This document shows, one piece after another, positions 35,649-43,096 of a stretch of 64,000 bases of DNA. The position numbers were made by a program, and so were the translations under genes. Position 1 is the stretch's first letter. Each line of letters opens with the position of its first letter. Source of the stretch: CALMFG01 sp963674805 (lineage in GTDB: Bacteria; Bacillota; Clostridia; Christensenellales; CALMFG01); assembly GCA_963674805.2 (NCBI GenBank), contig CAXXNY010000005.1:248001-312000 (forward strand), written 5' to 3'. A model generated the notes under the pieces. That model was given only the letters and a program-made list of their open reading frames with translations, was not told the DNA's origin and made no database searches.

Positions 35649-36493
35649 GACTTAACCCCCAATATCGTATCCACATCCAGATTGATGATGTCCATGCAAT
35701 AATCCCAGATGCGTGTGCAGTTTTCATCGTTAAGGGCGCTTTTATTCGGCGCCTGCGGACGGCAGTCCTTCCAGTATAGTTCATATGGAAGCTCCGGTTT
35801 TGTCGCGAGATAAATGGAAGTCTCCGCCCCGACAGATGCCGGGCGCCCGGCGGCCTTGCGGCGTTTCCAGACTGCTTTTGCAATCAGGCCGGTATTTTTA
35901 AATCCGATATCCGTCGCAACCAGACCGGGATCCGCCATAAAGGTTTTTACAGAAGTGCTTCTTTGGTTAAATTCACGCGACAGCATGACCGATATCAGCT
36001 TGGTCTGTTTATATGCCTTTAACTGGCCGTAGTGCCGGGTCAGCTGAAGGTCGTCCCAGCGCATTTGAGTGCGGTAATGGGACGATGAAGATACATTGAT
36101 GATACGTCCGTTCACTTTCTTTAATTCATCATATAATAAGAGGGAGAGATACAACGGGGCAATCGCGTTGACTGCAAACTGCTTTTCGATGCCTTCCGCG
36201 CTTAAGGCACAGTGGCTGAAAAAGGTTCCTGCGTTATTGATTAGAACGTCCAGCCCGTGATCACCGATCAACACCTTGGTTTGTTCGGCAATGGATTTCA
36301 GATTCCTTTGGGAACTGAGCTCCGTTTGAATAAACGGGATTTCGGTTCCGATATAAGCGTATGCCGCCTGTTCTTTGACGGTGCTGCGTGATGTGCCGAT
36401 GACGCGGTAACCCCTTAAAACCAGATCTTTGGCAGTTTCAAGTCCGATACCGGATGTGGCGCCCGTGATGAGCACGGTTTTTTGCTTTGTCAT
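35645..36493 (-). CDS. short-chain dehydrogenase/reductase (retinol dehydrogenase-like)
   Basis: 282 aa from ATG 36493 (AAGGAG upstream). The NAD(P)-binding motif TGATSGIG is near residue 10, NNAG near 85, and the catalytic Ser (VSSSSH) and YxxxK (AYKQTK) are in place. The WWOX/retinol dehydrogenase-like layout suggests NADPH reduction of a hydrophobic carbonyl. It is co-transcribed with the TetR regulator. Confidence 0.9.
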   Translation of the reverse strand: MTKQKTVLITGATSGIGLETAKDLVLRGYRVIGTSRSTVKEQAAYAYIGTEIPFIQTELSSQRNLKSIAEQTKVLIGDHGLDVLINNAGTFFSHCALSAEGIEKQFAVNAIAPLYLSLLLYDELKKVNGRIINVSSSSHYRTQMRWDDLQLTRHYGQLKAYKQTKLISVMLSREFNQRSTSVKTFMADPGLVATDIGFKNTGLIAKAVWKRRKAAGRPASVGAETSIYLATKPELPYELYWKDCRPQAPNKSALNDENCTRIWDYCMDIINLDVDTILGVKS

Positions 36494-36521
36494 GTTGGTT
36501 CTCCTTTTTGTGGTCAAAAAC

Positions 36522-36600
36522 ATGGTAACATAGTGAAACCAAAAAGTCAAACAGATGTTTTAAACAAGTGTTTGACTTTTTAAGTTTTATCGGATATAAT
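36522..36600. promoter_or_regulatory. divergent promoters with tandem palindromic operators
   Basis: The plus promoter is TTGACT (36572-36577), 17 nt, TATAAT (36595-36600). The minus promoter is TTGACT (36550-36545), 17 nt, TACCAT (36527-36522). Two palindromes AAACA-N2-TGTTT (36549-36560 and 36562-36573) cover both -35 boxes, and a larger inverted repeat with 13-bp arms (36541-36553/36569-36581) spans the region. One TetR dimer pair could shut both promoters. Confidence 0.75.
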
Positions 36601-36630
36601 AACGGCATCAAAGTGAAATGGAGCAGGAAA

Positions 36631-37461
36631 ATGAAGACCTATACGCTCATTACCGGTGCGACCGGCGGACTCGGCAAAGCGTTTGCAGTGGCGTGCGCGG
36701 AGCAGGGGCATAACCTGATACTAACGGATATATCGAATGAAAAACTGGAGATTCTGGCCGAGAGCCTGAAGGCCAGATATAAAACCGAGATTTTGTGGGC
36801 TGCGTGCAACCTCATGGACCAGGAATCGCGCGAGTCGCTCTTTAAGCAGCTGGATGGACTTGACGGAGAACTGGGTTATACCATCAATGTGGCAGGCCTG
36901 GATTTTGAGGGCGGCGTTGAAACCTTAAACAGCAGCAAAGTATCCCGTGTGATGCGGGTGAATACCGAAGCTTCACTGGACATCACGCGTTACGCGGCGT
37001 CGGCGAGACATTCGGGTGCATTCTATATCATCAATGTGGCGTCCATGGCGGGGTTCTACCCGATGCCGTTAAAAGCCCTATACTCAGCATCCAAGCGCGC
37101 AATCATTCAGTTCTCGCTGGCGGTGAGGGAAGAGATTAAAGACAAAAACGGGCATATCACTGTGCTGTGTCCGGCGGGCTTACGGACCAATGCCAAAGTT
37201 ATTGAAAAAATTGATTCACAGGGAATTATGGGCAGGCTGACCACAGTGGAAACGGGCAAAGTCGTGGCGCGCGCGTTGAAATGCGCAAGGCGCAATCGCG
37301 CGATTTTAATTCCGGGTCTGATTAATATGCTGATTGTCAACGTATCGCGTTTGGTTCCGGATATTACAAAAGCGCGGTATGTCTTTAAGCGCTGGAGCGA
37401 TGCCAATAACAAAGAAACCAAACAACGGCTACACAAAGGACGCGAAGTGTTGTATGATTAG
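36631..37461 (+). CDS. short-chain dehydrogenase/reductase (classical)
   Basis: 276 aa from ATG 36631. The nucleotide-binding motif TGATGGLG is near residue 8, NVAG near 86 (the usual NNAG is altered), Ser in INVASMAG and YSASK as the catalytic Tyr-Lys pair. It resembles DltE/fatty-acyl or steroid-type reductases of the family. It is divergent from the other SDR and shares its operator. The HD hydrolase gene follows after 3 nt. Confidence 0.9.
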   Translation: MKTYTLITGATGGLGKAFAVACAEQGHNLILTDISNEKLEILAESLKARYKTEILWAACNLMDQESRESLFKQLDGLDGELGYTINVAGLDFEGGVETLNSSKVSRVMRVNTEASLDITRYAASARHSGAFYIINVASMAGFYPMPLKALYSASKRAIIQFSLAVREEIKDKNGHITVLCPAGLRTNAKVIEKIDSQGIMGRLTTVETGKVVARALKCARRNRAILIPGLINMLIVNVSRLVPDITKARYVFKRWSDANNKETKQRLHKGREVLYD

Positions 37462-37464
37462 TGC

Positions 37465-37911
37465 ATGGCACAAACATACACTGACTTAAAGAGAAAAGCA
37501 CTAGAAATCGCAAAGGCCGCACATGCCGGTCAGGTGGACAAAGGCGGCAGCCCTTATATGGGCCATGTCCGTGCCGTCAAACGGATGGTCAGAACAAAAG
37601 ACGCGAAGATCGTGGCATTGTTGCACGATGTCTGCGAAGACAGCGATACCTCGCTGGATGACTTGAGAGCGGCCGGATTCCCAGAGCGCATCGTTGTATC
37701 GGTGGATGCGATCTCTAAGCGGACAACCGAGACTTACCGCGAATATATGGCACGCGTGAAGTCGGATAAAACCGCGATCGAGGTGAAGATTGCGGACGCC
37801 ACCCACAACAGCGACATTTCCCGTATTCCTTTCCCGACAGGGGAGGATTTAATCCGGAGCGAGCGGTATATGCGCACGGTGAAAGAATTGAAACAAGAAA
37901 TATGCAAGTAA
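37465..37911 (+). CDS. stand-alone RelA/SpoT-type HD hydrolase (small alarmone hydrolase-like)
   Basis: 148 aa. The motifs of the (p)ppGpp hydrolase domain are present: HAGQVDKGGSPYMGH, the metal-binding ALLHDVCEDSDTS, and VKIADATHNSD. It lacks synthetase, TGS and ACT domains. Proteins of this MESH1/SAH type cleave ppGpp or NADPH-like nucleotides in other organisms; which applies here is not known. It is co-directional with the plus-strand SDR, 3 nt apart, and ends at a terminator. Confidence 0.85.
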   Translation: MAQTYTDLKRKALEIAKAAHAGQVDKGGSPYMGHVRAVKRMVRTKDAKIVALLHDVCEDSDTSLDDLRAAGFPERIVVSVDAISKRTTETYREYMARVKSDKTAIEVKIADATHNSDISRIPFPTGEDLIRSERYMRTVKELKQEICK

Positions 37912-37916
37912 GAAAG

Positions 37917-37941
37917 CACCCATAATTGGGTGTTTTTTATT
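37917..37941 (+). terminator. terminator after the HD hydrolase gene
   Basis: Arms CACCCA and TGGGTG followed by TTTTTT. Confidence 0.8.
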
Positions 37942-37961
37942 CGCAAGGCAAAAAATAATTA

Positions 37962-37990
37962 TTACCAAACAAAGAAAATTGATGTATAAT
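37962..37990 (+). promoter_or_regulatory. promoter of the AT-rich ATPase gene
   Basis: TTACCA (37962-37967), 17 nt, TATAAT (37985-37990), about 32 nt before the start codon. Confidence 0.55.
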
Positions 37991-38022
37991 AGTTAATGTT
38001 AAATAATTATGGAAGAGCCAGT

Positions 38023-39333
38023 ATGAGCCTAAAATCAATTTTTTTCAAAAAGAAAACAAAGGATGTTTTTACTCCTACTACTGCTGCAAAACTCGCGTAC
38101 GTTTCTAGGGAAAAGATAGAAACAGAATTTATTAAAAACCTTTCGATTCCTGGCAAACAGATAGTTGTTTTTGGTTATTCTGGTGGAGGTAAAACAACAT
38201 TAGTAAACACACTATTAGAGAAAAAAGGATACAGATATATTACTATTAGTTGTATGAAAGGATTTAGTGTACAGGACATAATTATTCATGCTTTTCACGA
38301 AATGGATGCGTTCTATTTAGACACTAGGAGTAAGAGAAAAATAAGAAAAATTGGGGCTGGTGTAAAAGCTGAGTATCAGCAAATAAGTAGTTCATTAAGT
38401 GCGGAAAAGATTGAAGAAGAAGAAACTAGCTCACGAAGAGTAGTAGATCCTCCAATTACAGCTAATAGCCTAATTAAATTTTTAGGAATAGCAGATTGTA
38501 TATTAGTAATTGATGATTTTCATAAAGTTGATGAAAATCAAAAACAAGCATTATCACAAGTAATGAAACTTTTTGTTGATGCTGCAAATAAATATAAACA
38601 GATTAAAATTGTAGCAATTGGTGCTGTTACAGCTGCTAAAGAAGTAGTTCAATATGACAGTGAACTAGAAAATAGAGTGTACGAATTATCTGTTCCTTTG
38701 TTATCAGATACTGAAATAGAAAGTATTATTGTAAAAGGAGAAGGGCTTTTAAATATAGATTTTTCCCATGATGTAAAAAAAGAAATCACAAAGTACTCCA
38801 ATCAGTTAGCTTCAATTTGTCATCAGCTATGCCATGATACATGCTTTTATAAACAAATTGAAAAAACGTCGTCGAAAAAGATAAATCTTGAAAGAAGAGA
38901 TCTTGATAAAGGTGTTACTTCATATATTGAAGGAAAGTCAAATACATTCCAAACTTTGCTTGATGGAGCTTTAAAACAAAGAAAGGCAAAATATCAGAAT
39001 GTTGAGTTAATCTTTTCTGCAATGATTAGCCTAACTGAACAAGAGGTCACAAGGAGTGAAATCCTTGATAAAATACGAGAGTTATATCCAGAGTACCCTC
39101 AGGGGAATTTAAGTATATATTTGCAGGATTTGATTAGTGCGAGAAAGTACGAAATTTTAAGATATGATGAAAACTCTGGCAAGTATTCCTTCAGCGATAA
39201 ATTTTTTAGGGCTTATGTTATTATGGTTTTTGACCAAAGAAAAATTATTAATAGGGAAGATGAATCTGTCATCATTGATACAAAAGACTTAGTTAGAATT
39301 CTTGAGGAATTTGATAAATTACACATGAGTTAA
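38023..39333 (+). CDS. AT-rich P-loop ATPase of AAA+/STAND type, unknown role
   Basis: 436 aa from ATG 38023 (GGAAGAG upstream). The N terminus FTPTTAAKLAYVSREKIETEFIKNL leads into Walker A GYSGGGKTT (Lys57) and Walker B CILVIDDFHKV (about 160-170), then a sensor-like IVAIGAVTAAKE and a helical C-terminal region that ends in what looks like a winged-helix segment (VTRSEILDKIRELYPEYPQGNLSIYLQDLI). No effector domain is obvious. The gene is much more AT-rich than its neighbours and sits alone, with its own promoter, between a terminator and the suf genes. A defence role is possible but not shown. Confidence 0.7.
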   Translation: MSLKSIFFKKKTKDVFTPTTAAKLAYVSREKIETEFIKNLSIPGKQIVVFGYSGGGKTTLVNTLLEKKGYRYITISCMKGFSVQDIIIHAFHEMDAFYLDTRSKRKIRKIGAGVKAEYQQISSSLSAEKIEEEETSSRRVVDPPITANSLIKFLGIADCILVIDDFHKVDENQKQALSQVMKLFVDAANKYKQIKIVAIGAVTAAKEVVQYDSELENRVYELSVPLLSDTEIESIIVKGEGLLNIDFSHDVKKEITKYSNQLASICHQLCHDTCFYKQIEKTSSKKINLERRDLDKGVTSYIEGKSNTFQTLLDGALKQRKAKYQNVELIFSAMISLTEQEVTRSEILDKIRELYPEYPQGNLSIYLQDLISARKYEILRYDENSGKYSFSDKFFRAYVIMVFDQRKIINREDESVIIDTKDLVRILEEFDKLHMS

Positions 39334-39387
39334 TAGAGTATTCATTTTGTGCTTTTTTAATGATTAATGAACAAGCGAAATAACCAC

Positions 39388-39416
39388 TTGCCAAATTTAA
39401 TTCCTAGTATTATAAT
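39388..39416 (+). promoter_or_regulatory. promoter of the suf-like pair
   Basis: TTGCCA (39388-39393), 17 nt, TATAAT (39411-39416), followed by CAGGAG before the sufC start. Confidence 0.65.
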
Positions 39417-39449
39417 CAGAATTGATCAAATAATATCAGGAGTTTTTTT

Positions 39450-40184
39450 ATGCTTGAATTAAAGAATGTCTCTTTAAAAATCGGCCAGGACAAAGTCGAA
39501 GTGTTAAAGAACGTTAATCTAAAACTGGACGCAAAGAAGCTGTATGTCTTAACCGGACCGAACGGCGGCGGGAAATCGTCGCTGGCCAAGCTGATCATGG
39601 GGATTGAAAAGCCGACTACCGGGCGCATTTATATGGACGGCGAAGATATTACAGGTTTAACCGTAACTGAACGCGCATCACGCGGCATCGGCTATGCGTT
39701 CCAGCATCCGCCGCGTTTTAAGGGTATTGAGGTTCAGGAGATGCTGAAACTGGCGATGGACCATCCGGGGACGTCCATGTATGAACTGCTGACACGGGTC
39801 GGGCTGTGCGCAAGGGACTATATGTCGCGCGATCTGGACGCCACATTATCGGGCGGGGAAATCAAACGCATTGAGATTGCGACGATTTTGGCGCGCAATC
39901 TGAACGTTGCCGTATTTGATGAGCCGGAAGCCGGCATTGACCTCTGGTCGTTCCAAAAACTTGCGGAGACCTTCAGCGCGATTCACGAATCGCTGGACAC
40001 AACGATTATTATTATCTCACATCAGGAAAGAATCCTGAAACTGGCGGATGAAATTATATTGGTTGAAAACGGCAGGCTGACCGAAGGGGTTGCCATGGAT
40101 CAGATCATGAACCGCTACGACACGACCGTCGGATGCGATTGCTATGAAGAGGAGGTGCCTGAAGATGCTCAGCGTGTTGGATAA
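39450..40184 (+). CDS. sufC: Fe-S cluster scaffold ATPase SufC (SmsC-like)
   Basis: 244 aa ABC ATPase of the SufC type: Walker A GPNGGGKSS, AFQHPPRFKGIEVQEML as the Q-loop region, signature LSGGEIKRIEIATIL, Walker B VAVFDEPEAGIDLWS. SufC drives cluster assembly on SufB/SufD. The stop overlaps the next gene by 20 nt. No sufS, sufU or sufD is present, so this is the two-gene form described in archaea and anaerobic bacteria as SMS (SUF-like minimal system). Confidence 0.92.
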   Translation: MLELKNVSLKIGQDKVEVLKNVNLKLDAKKLYVLTGPNGGGKSSLAKLIMGIEKPTTGRIYMDGEDITGLTVTERASRGIGYAFQHPPRFKGIEVQEMLKLAMDHPGTSMYELLTRVGLCARDYMSRDLDATLSGGEIKRIEIATILARNLNVAVFDEPEAGIDLWSFQKLAETFSAIHESLDTTIIIISHQERILKLADEIILVENGRLTEGVAMDQIMNRYDTTVGCDCYEEEVPEDAQRVG

Positions 40185-41085
40185 AACCCTGCTAAAAAGT
40201 GTTGCGGATTTGCATCAGATTCCGACCGGCGCATACAGTATCCGCAGAAACGGCGTCGGGATTGAAAAGAACTCCACGGCCAATATTACCGTGGAAGCCA
40301 AGACCGACAAACCCGGCATCAACGTGACCATCAAACCCGGAACGGTCAATGAAAGCGTGCATATTCCGGCGCTGGTGACCGAAGAGGGAGTAGACGATCT
40401 GGTCTATAACACCATCCGTGTGGGCGACAACAGCGATGTGCTGGTGGTGGCCGGATGCGGCATCCATAATACCGGCGATAAAACGGCCCGCCATGACGGC
40501 AAGCATGATTTTTATGTAGGCAAGGGCGCGAAGATGCGCTACGTCGAAAAGCACTACGGGCAGGGGCCGGGAAAAGGCGATAAGATTTTGAACCCCAGCA
40601 CCGAGATTTGGGCGGAAGCAGACAGCGTGGTTGAACTTGAACTGGTGCAGATTTCCGGCGTGGATGACACAAAACGGAGCACGACCGTGCATCTCGGCGA
40701 CCGCGCAAGGTTGATGGTTACCGAGCGGATGCTGACCACAGGCGTACAGCAGGCGGTCTCCAGCGTCAACATCAAGCTGGAGGGTGAGGACAGCTCTGCG
40801 CAGGTGATTTCGCGTTCGGTGGCGCGTGACAAGTCAAAGCAGGATTTCTTCTTTGACCTTTCGGGCGAGAATAAGAGCCGCGGGCATATCCAGTGCGACG
40901 CAATTATCATGGACGAAGCGACGGTGCTTTCAACGCCCAAGGTATCGGCCTATCACAACGAAGCCCAGCTGATTCATGAGGCCGCAATCGGACGGCTGGA
41001 GTCCGAACAACTGATTAAGCTGATGAGCCTGGGACTGAGCGAGGAAGAGGCCGAAAGCACGATATTAAAGGGATTTTTAAAATAA
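40165..41085 (+). CDS. sufB: SufB/SufD-family Fe-S scaffold protein (SmsB-like)
   Basis: 306 aa from ATG 40165 (GAAGAGGAGGTG upstream, inside sufC). The beta-helix core of SufB/SufD is recognisable (KTARHDGKHDFYVGKGAKMRYVEKHYG; STTVHLGDRARLMVTERM; QCDAIIMDEATVLSTPKVSAYHNEAQLIHEAAIGRLESEQLIKLMSLGLSEEEAE is the conserved end region). It is shorter than classical SufB (about 480) because the N-terminal region is missing. It probably forms a homodimer scaffold with SufC. Confidence 0.88.
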   Translation: MLSVLDKTLLKSVADLHQIPTGAYSIRRNGVGIEKNSTANITVEAKTDKPGINVTIKPGTVNESVHIPALVTEEGVDDLVYNTIRVGDNSDVLVVAGCGIHNTGDKTARHDGKHDFYVGKGAKMRYVEKHYGQGPGKGDKILNPSTEIWAEADSVVELELVQISGVDDTKRSTTVHLGDRARLMVTERMLTTGVQQAVSSVNIKLEGEDSSAQVISRSVARDKSKQDFFFDLSGENKSRGHIQCDAIIMDEATVLSTPKVSAYHNEAQLIHEAAIGRLESEQLIKLMSLGLSEEEAESTILKGFLK

Positions 41086-41097
41086 AAGTATGAGATG

Positions 41098-41123
41098 AGA
41101 ACACCTGCGGGTGTTCTTTTTTT
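41098..41123 (+). terminator. terminator after the suf-like pair
   Basis: Arms AGAACACC and GGTGTTCT, then T7. Confidence 0.85.
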
Positions 41124-41141
41124 GTCCAACCAACACAAATA

Positions 41142-41191
41142 AAAAACAGGCACTTTAGTACCTGTTTTTTATTTGGCAGCGGAACCAGGAT
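41142..41191 (-). repeat. tRNA-Gln 3'-end plus terminator, remnant copy 1
   Basis: These 50 nt match 41509-41558 exactly: a hairpin terminator (ACAGG...CCTGT with T/A tails) followed by the last 20 nt or so of the tRNA-Gln gene including the CCA end. The copy stops at 41191, inside the T arm; unrelated GC-rich hairpin sequence follows. Confidence 0.85.
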
Positions 41192-41290
41192 GCGCCTGCT
41201 TTGCATGCGCCGCCCTCGCTTCAGCTCGGGCACGCTTCGCTAAAAAACAACCGCGTGTGGGTTGTTTTTCTTAACGCTCCGCGCCTTCTT

Positions 41291-41304
41291 AAGGTTCAAA
41301 TCCT
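41291..41304 (+). repeat. inverted T-arm fragment
   Basis: AAGGTTCAAATCCT matches, in the opposite orientation to the tRNA-Gln gene, its T-arm. Very short, so chance is not excluded. Confidence 0.35.
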
Positions 41305-41350
41305 ACCCTGATTAAAACAAAAAACAACACCCTGTACGGGTGTTGCTTTT

Positions 41351-41375
41351 TTTGGCAGCGGAACCAGGATTTGAA
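41351..41375 (-). repeat. tRNA-Gln 3'-end remnant copy 2
   Basis: 25 nt identical to 41539-41563 (CCA end, acceptor 3' strand and half of the T arm). The copy is flanked downstream (minus strand) by a different terminator hairpin, AACACCC/GGGTGTT (41325-41350). The interval 41376-41505 is AT-rich with no gene. Confidence 0.8.
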
Positions 41376-41540
41376 GTCGGCTAAGCCGACACCCAAAGGG
41401 TGTCTCATTTATTCAGAGTATTTATTTTATTTAGTGAATGTATATGTTTTCTACTTTCTAAAAACGTCTGTTTTCCAGTTTCTCAGGCTAACACCCCAAC
41501 AAAAATAAAAAAACAGGCACTTTAGTACCTGTTTTTTATT

Positions 41541-41614
41541 TGGCAGCGGAACCAGGATTTGAACCTAGACTAAACGAGTCAGAGTCGTTTGTGCTACCAT
41601 TACACAATTCCGCT
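41541..41614 (-). tRNA. tRNA-Gln (CUG)
   Basis: 74 nt with encoded CCA. Acceptor AGCGGAA/UUCCGCU, D stem GUGU/GCAC, anticodon stem AACGA/UCGUU with loop CUCUGAC. A terminator (41509-41535) lies just after the 3' end on the minus strand. This is the intact member of a family with two truncated copies to its left. Confidence 0.93.
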
Positions 41615-41616
41615 AA

Positions 41617-41806
41617 AACTTATATCCCACGATGCCGTCTGCCTTGTTTTCATTAACCCGCATCTAATGCAGGTGGGTGCCATGCCGGCGGTCGCTGTCT
41701 TCCCCTGCGCAATGAGGGCATGACATTGTCCAGTCGGACGCTCGCTCCCGTTGTCGTTATGTAGGTTTAAAAATAAAGCATAACGCACACCGTCGGATCT
41801 TAAGTT
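41617..41806 (-). ncRNA. unassigned structured RNA candidate between tRNA-Val and tRNA-Gln
   Basis: The 190 nt between the two tRNAs are GC-rich and strongly self-complementary. The ends pair (AACTTA 41617-41622 with TAAGTT 41801-41806; ATCC 41624-41627 with GGAT 41795-41798). Inside are hairpins CGTTATG/CATAACG (41755-41761/41779-41785), ACCCGCAT/ATGC..GGGT (41656-41678) and ATGCC/GGCAT pairings. A 62-codon minus-strand frame overlaps tRNA-Gln and is unconvincing as a protein. The strand is chosen because both tRNAs are on the minus strand. 6S RNA is one identity to test; I could not recognise a known family. Confidence 0.4.
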
Positions 41807-41814
41807 AAATCCTT

Positions 41815-41891
<77 letters not shown>

Positions 41892-41991
41892 GCTTTTTGT
41901 GACAATCATTATTATACACGTTTGAGGTGATTTGGCAACACTTTATTCTTACAATTCTCTAACAATTTACGGATTCGCCGGATTCGGGCAG

Positions 41992-42020
41992 TTGAAAACC
42001 ATTGGGTTTTGCTATATAAT
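41992..42020 (+). promoter_or_regulatory. promoter of the TAXI binding-protein gene
   Basis: TTGAAA (41992-41997), 17 nt, TATAAT (42015-42020), about 38 nt before the ATG. Confidence 0.75.
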
Positions 42021-42057
42021 GGCTACGCTTGCGGCGCAGGCCGGGAGGTTTGACAAT

Positions 42058-43029
42058 ATGCATACAAGAAAAACGATAAAACGGACAGCGGCATTGATTA
42101 TCATGATGGTGTTGATTTTTTTAACATCAGCATGTGCGGGCAATACCTATATTGGAATTATCACCGGCGGTTCGGGCGGGTCATATTATCCCGTCGGCGA
42201 AGCCATCGCGGAAGTGATGAACGATAACATCGAAAACACGACCGTTAAGGCAGAGGCCGGATACGGATCCATCGCCAACTGCTTTTTGCTGGAAAGCGGG
42301 GATGCGAGTATTGCGATGGTGGAATCGAATATCGCCATGTGGGCATACCGCGGGGAGATGATGTTTGAAGGCGAACCGATGGAATCGTTTCAGGTGATTG
42401 CCGCGCTTTATCCCCATCCGATACAGATTGTCTCGCTGACCGGACTGAATATTGCGGCGATACCCGACCTGGAAGGCAAACGCGTTTGTTTGGGAGATCA
42501 GGATACAGCGATGTATCAGGACGCAGTCAATGTGCTGGACAGCTATTATATCACGCCTTCGGATATCGACGTACATGCCGTGCCATATATCGAAGGATTA
42601 TATCAACTCAAAGACGGGGAAGCGGATGCGGTATTTTTAACGGCAAGTGAGCCGAATGCGACTGTGAATGAAATCACGCAGACGCATACTATTGTTCTGG
42701 TCCCGTTTGACGAAGACCAGCTGAACGCTTTGATCGAATCCACGCCTTGCTATGCACCCGTAACCATCATGCAGGGCACATATCAGTCGGTGGATACAGA
42801 TATTCTGGCCGCCGCGACCATGACGCTGCTGGTATGCCGCGCCGATATGGATGAGGAAATCGTATACCGGATGACTAAAGCGCTTTGGGAGAATATTGAA
42901 ATCGTAAATTATGCGCATGACCAGGCGAACAAGATCTGCCTGGAGACCGCGTTTGACGGTGTGCCCATCCCGATACATCCGGGCGCACAACGGTATTATG
43001 ATGAAGTTGCAGTCGGAGCCGAAGAGTAA
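42058..43029 (+). CDS. TAXI-family TRAP transporter solute-binding lipoprotein
   Basis: 323 aa from ATG 42058 (GGGAGG upstream). A signal peptide ends in a lipobox (LTSAC, about residue 24). TAXI family marks are IGIITGGSGGSYYPVGEAIAEVMN, IAMVESNIAMWA and VTIMQGTYQSVDTDILAAATMTLLVC. It would capture a dicarboxylate or amino acid for a TRAP permease, but no DctM/DctQ-like gene is in the window, so it is an orphan or works with a permease elsewhere. Confidence 0.88.
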   Translation: MHTRKTIKRTAALIIMMVLIFLTSACAGNTYIGIITGGSGGSYYPVGEAIAEVMNDNIENTTVKAEAGYGSIANCFLLESGDASIAMVESNIAMWAYRGEMMFEGEPMESFQVIAALYPHPIQIVSLTGLNIAAIPDLEGKRVCLGDQDTAMYQDAVNVLDSYYITPSDIDVHAVPYIEGLYQLKDGEADAVFLTASEPNATVNEITQTHTIVLVPFDEDQLNALIESTPCYAPVTIMQGTYQSVDTDILAAATMTLLVCRADMDEEIVYRMTKALWENIEIVNYAHDQANKICLETAFDGVPIPIHPGAQRYYDEVAVGAEE

Positions 43030-43096
43030 TTTTATTTACTTTGTTCATGTGATATAATAATTTTTTAGAATACGAAACGTGATAAGGACAGATGAT

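Noticed and set aside
40144..40165. An upstream ATG at 40144 for the SufB-like gene
   Set aside because: The ATG at 40165 has the GAGGAGG at proper spacing; the extra residues are the sufC end in another frame.
41600..41788. A 62-codon minus-strand reading frame between tRNA-Val and tRNA-Gln
   Set aside because: It runs into the tRNA-Gln gene, has no good ribosome site and lies in strongly self-complementary sequence; RNA structure explains it better.
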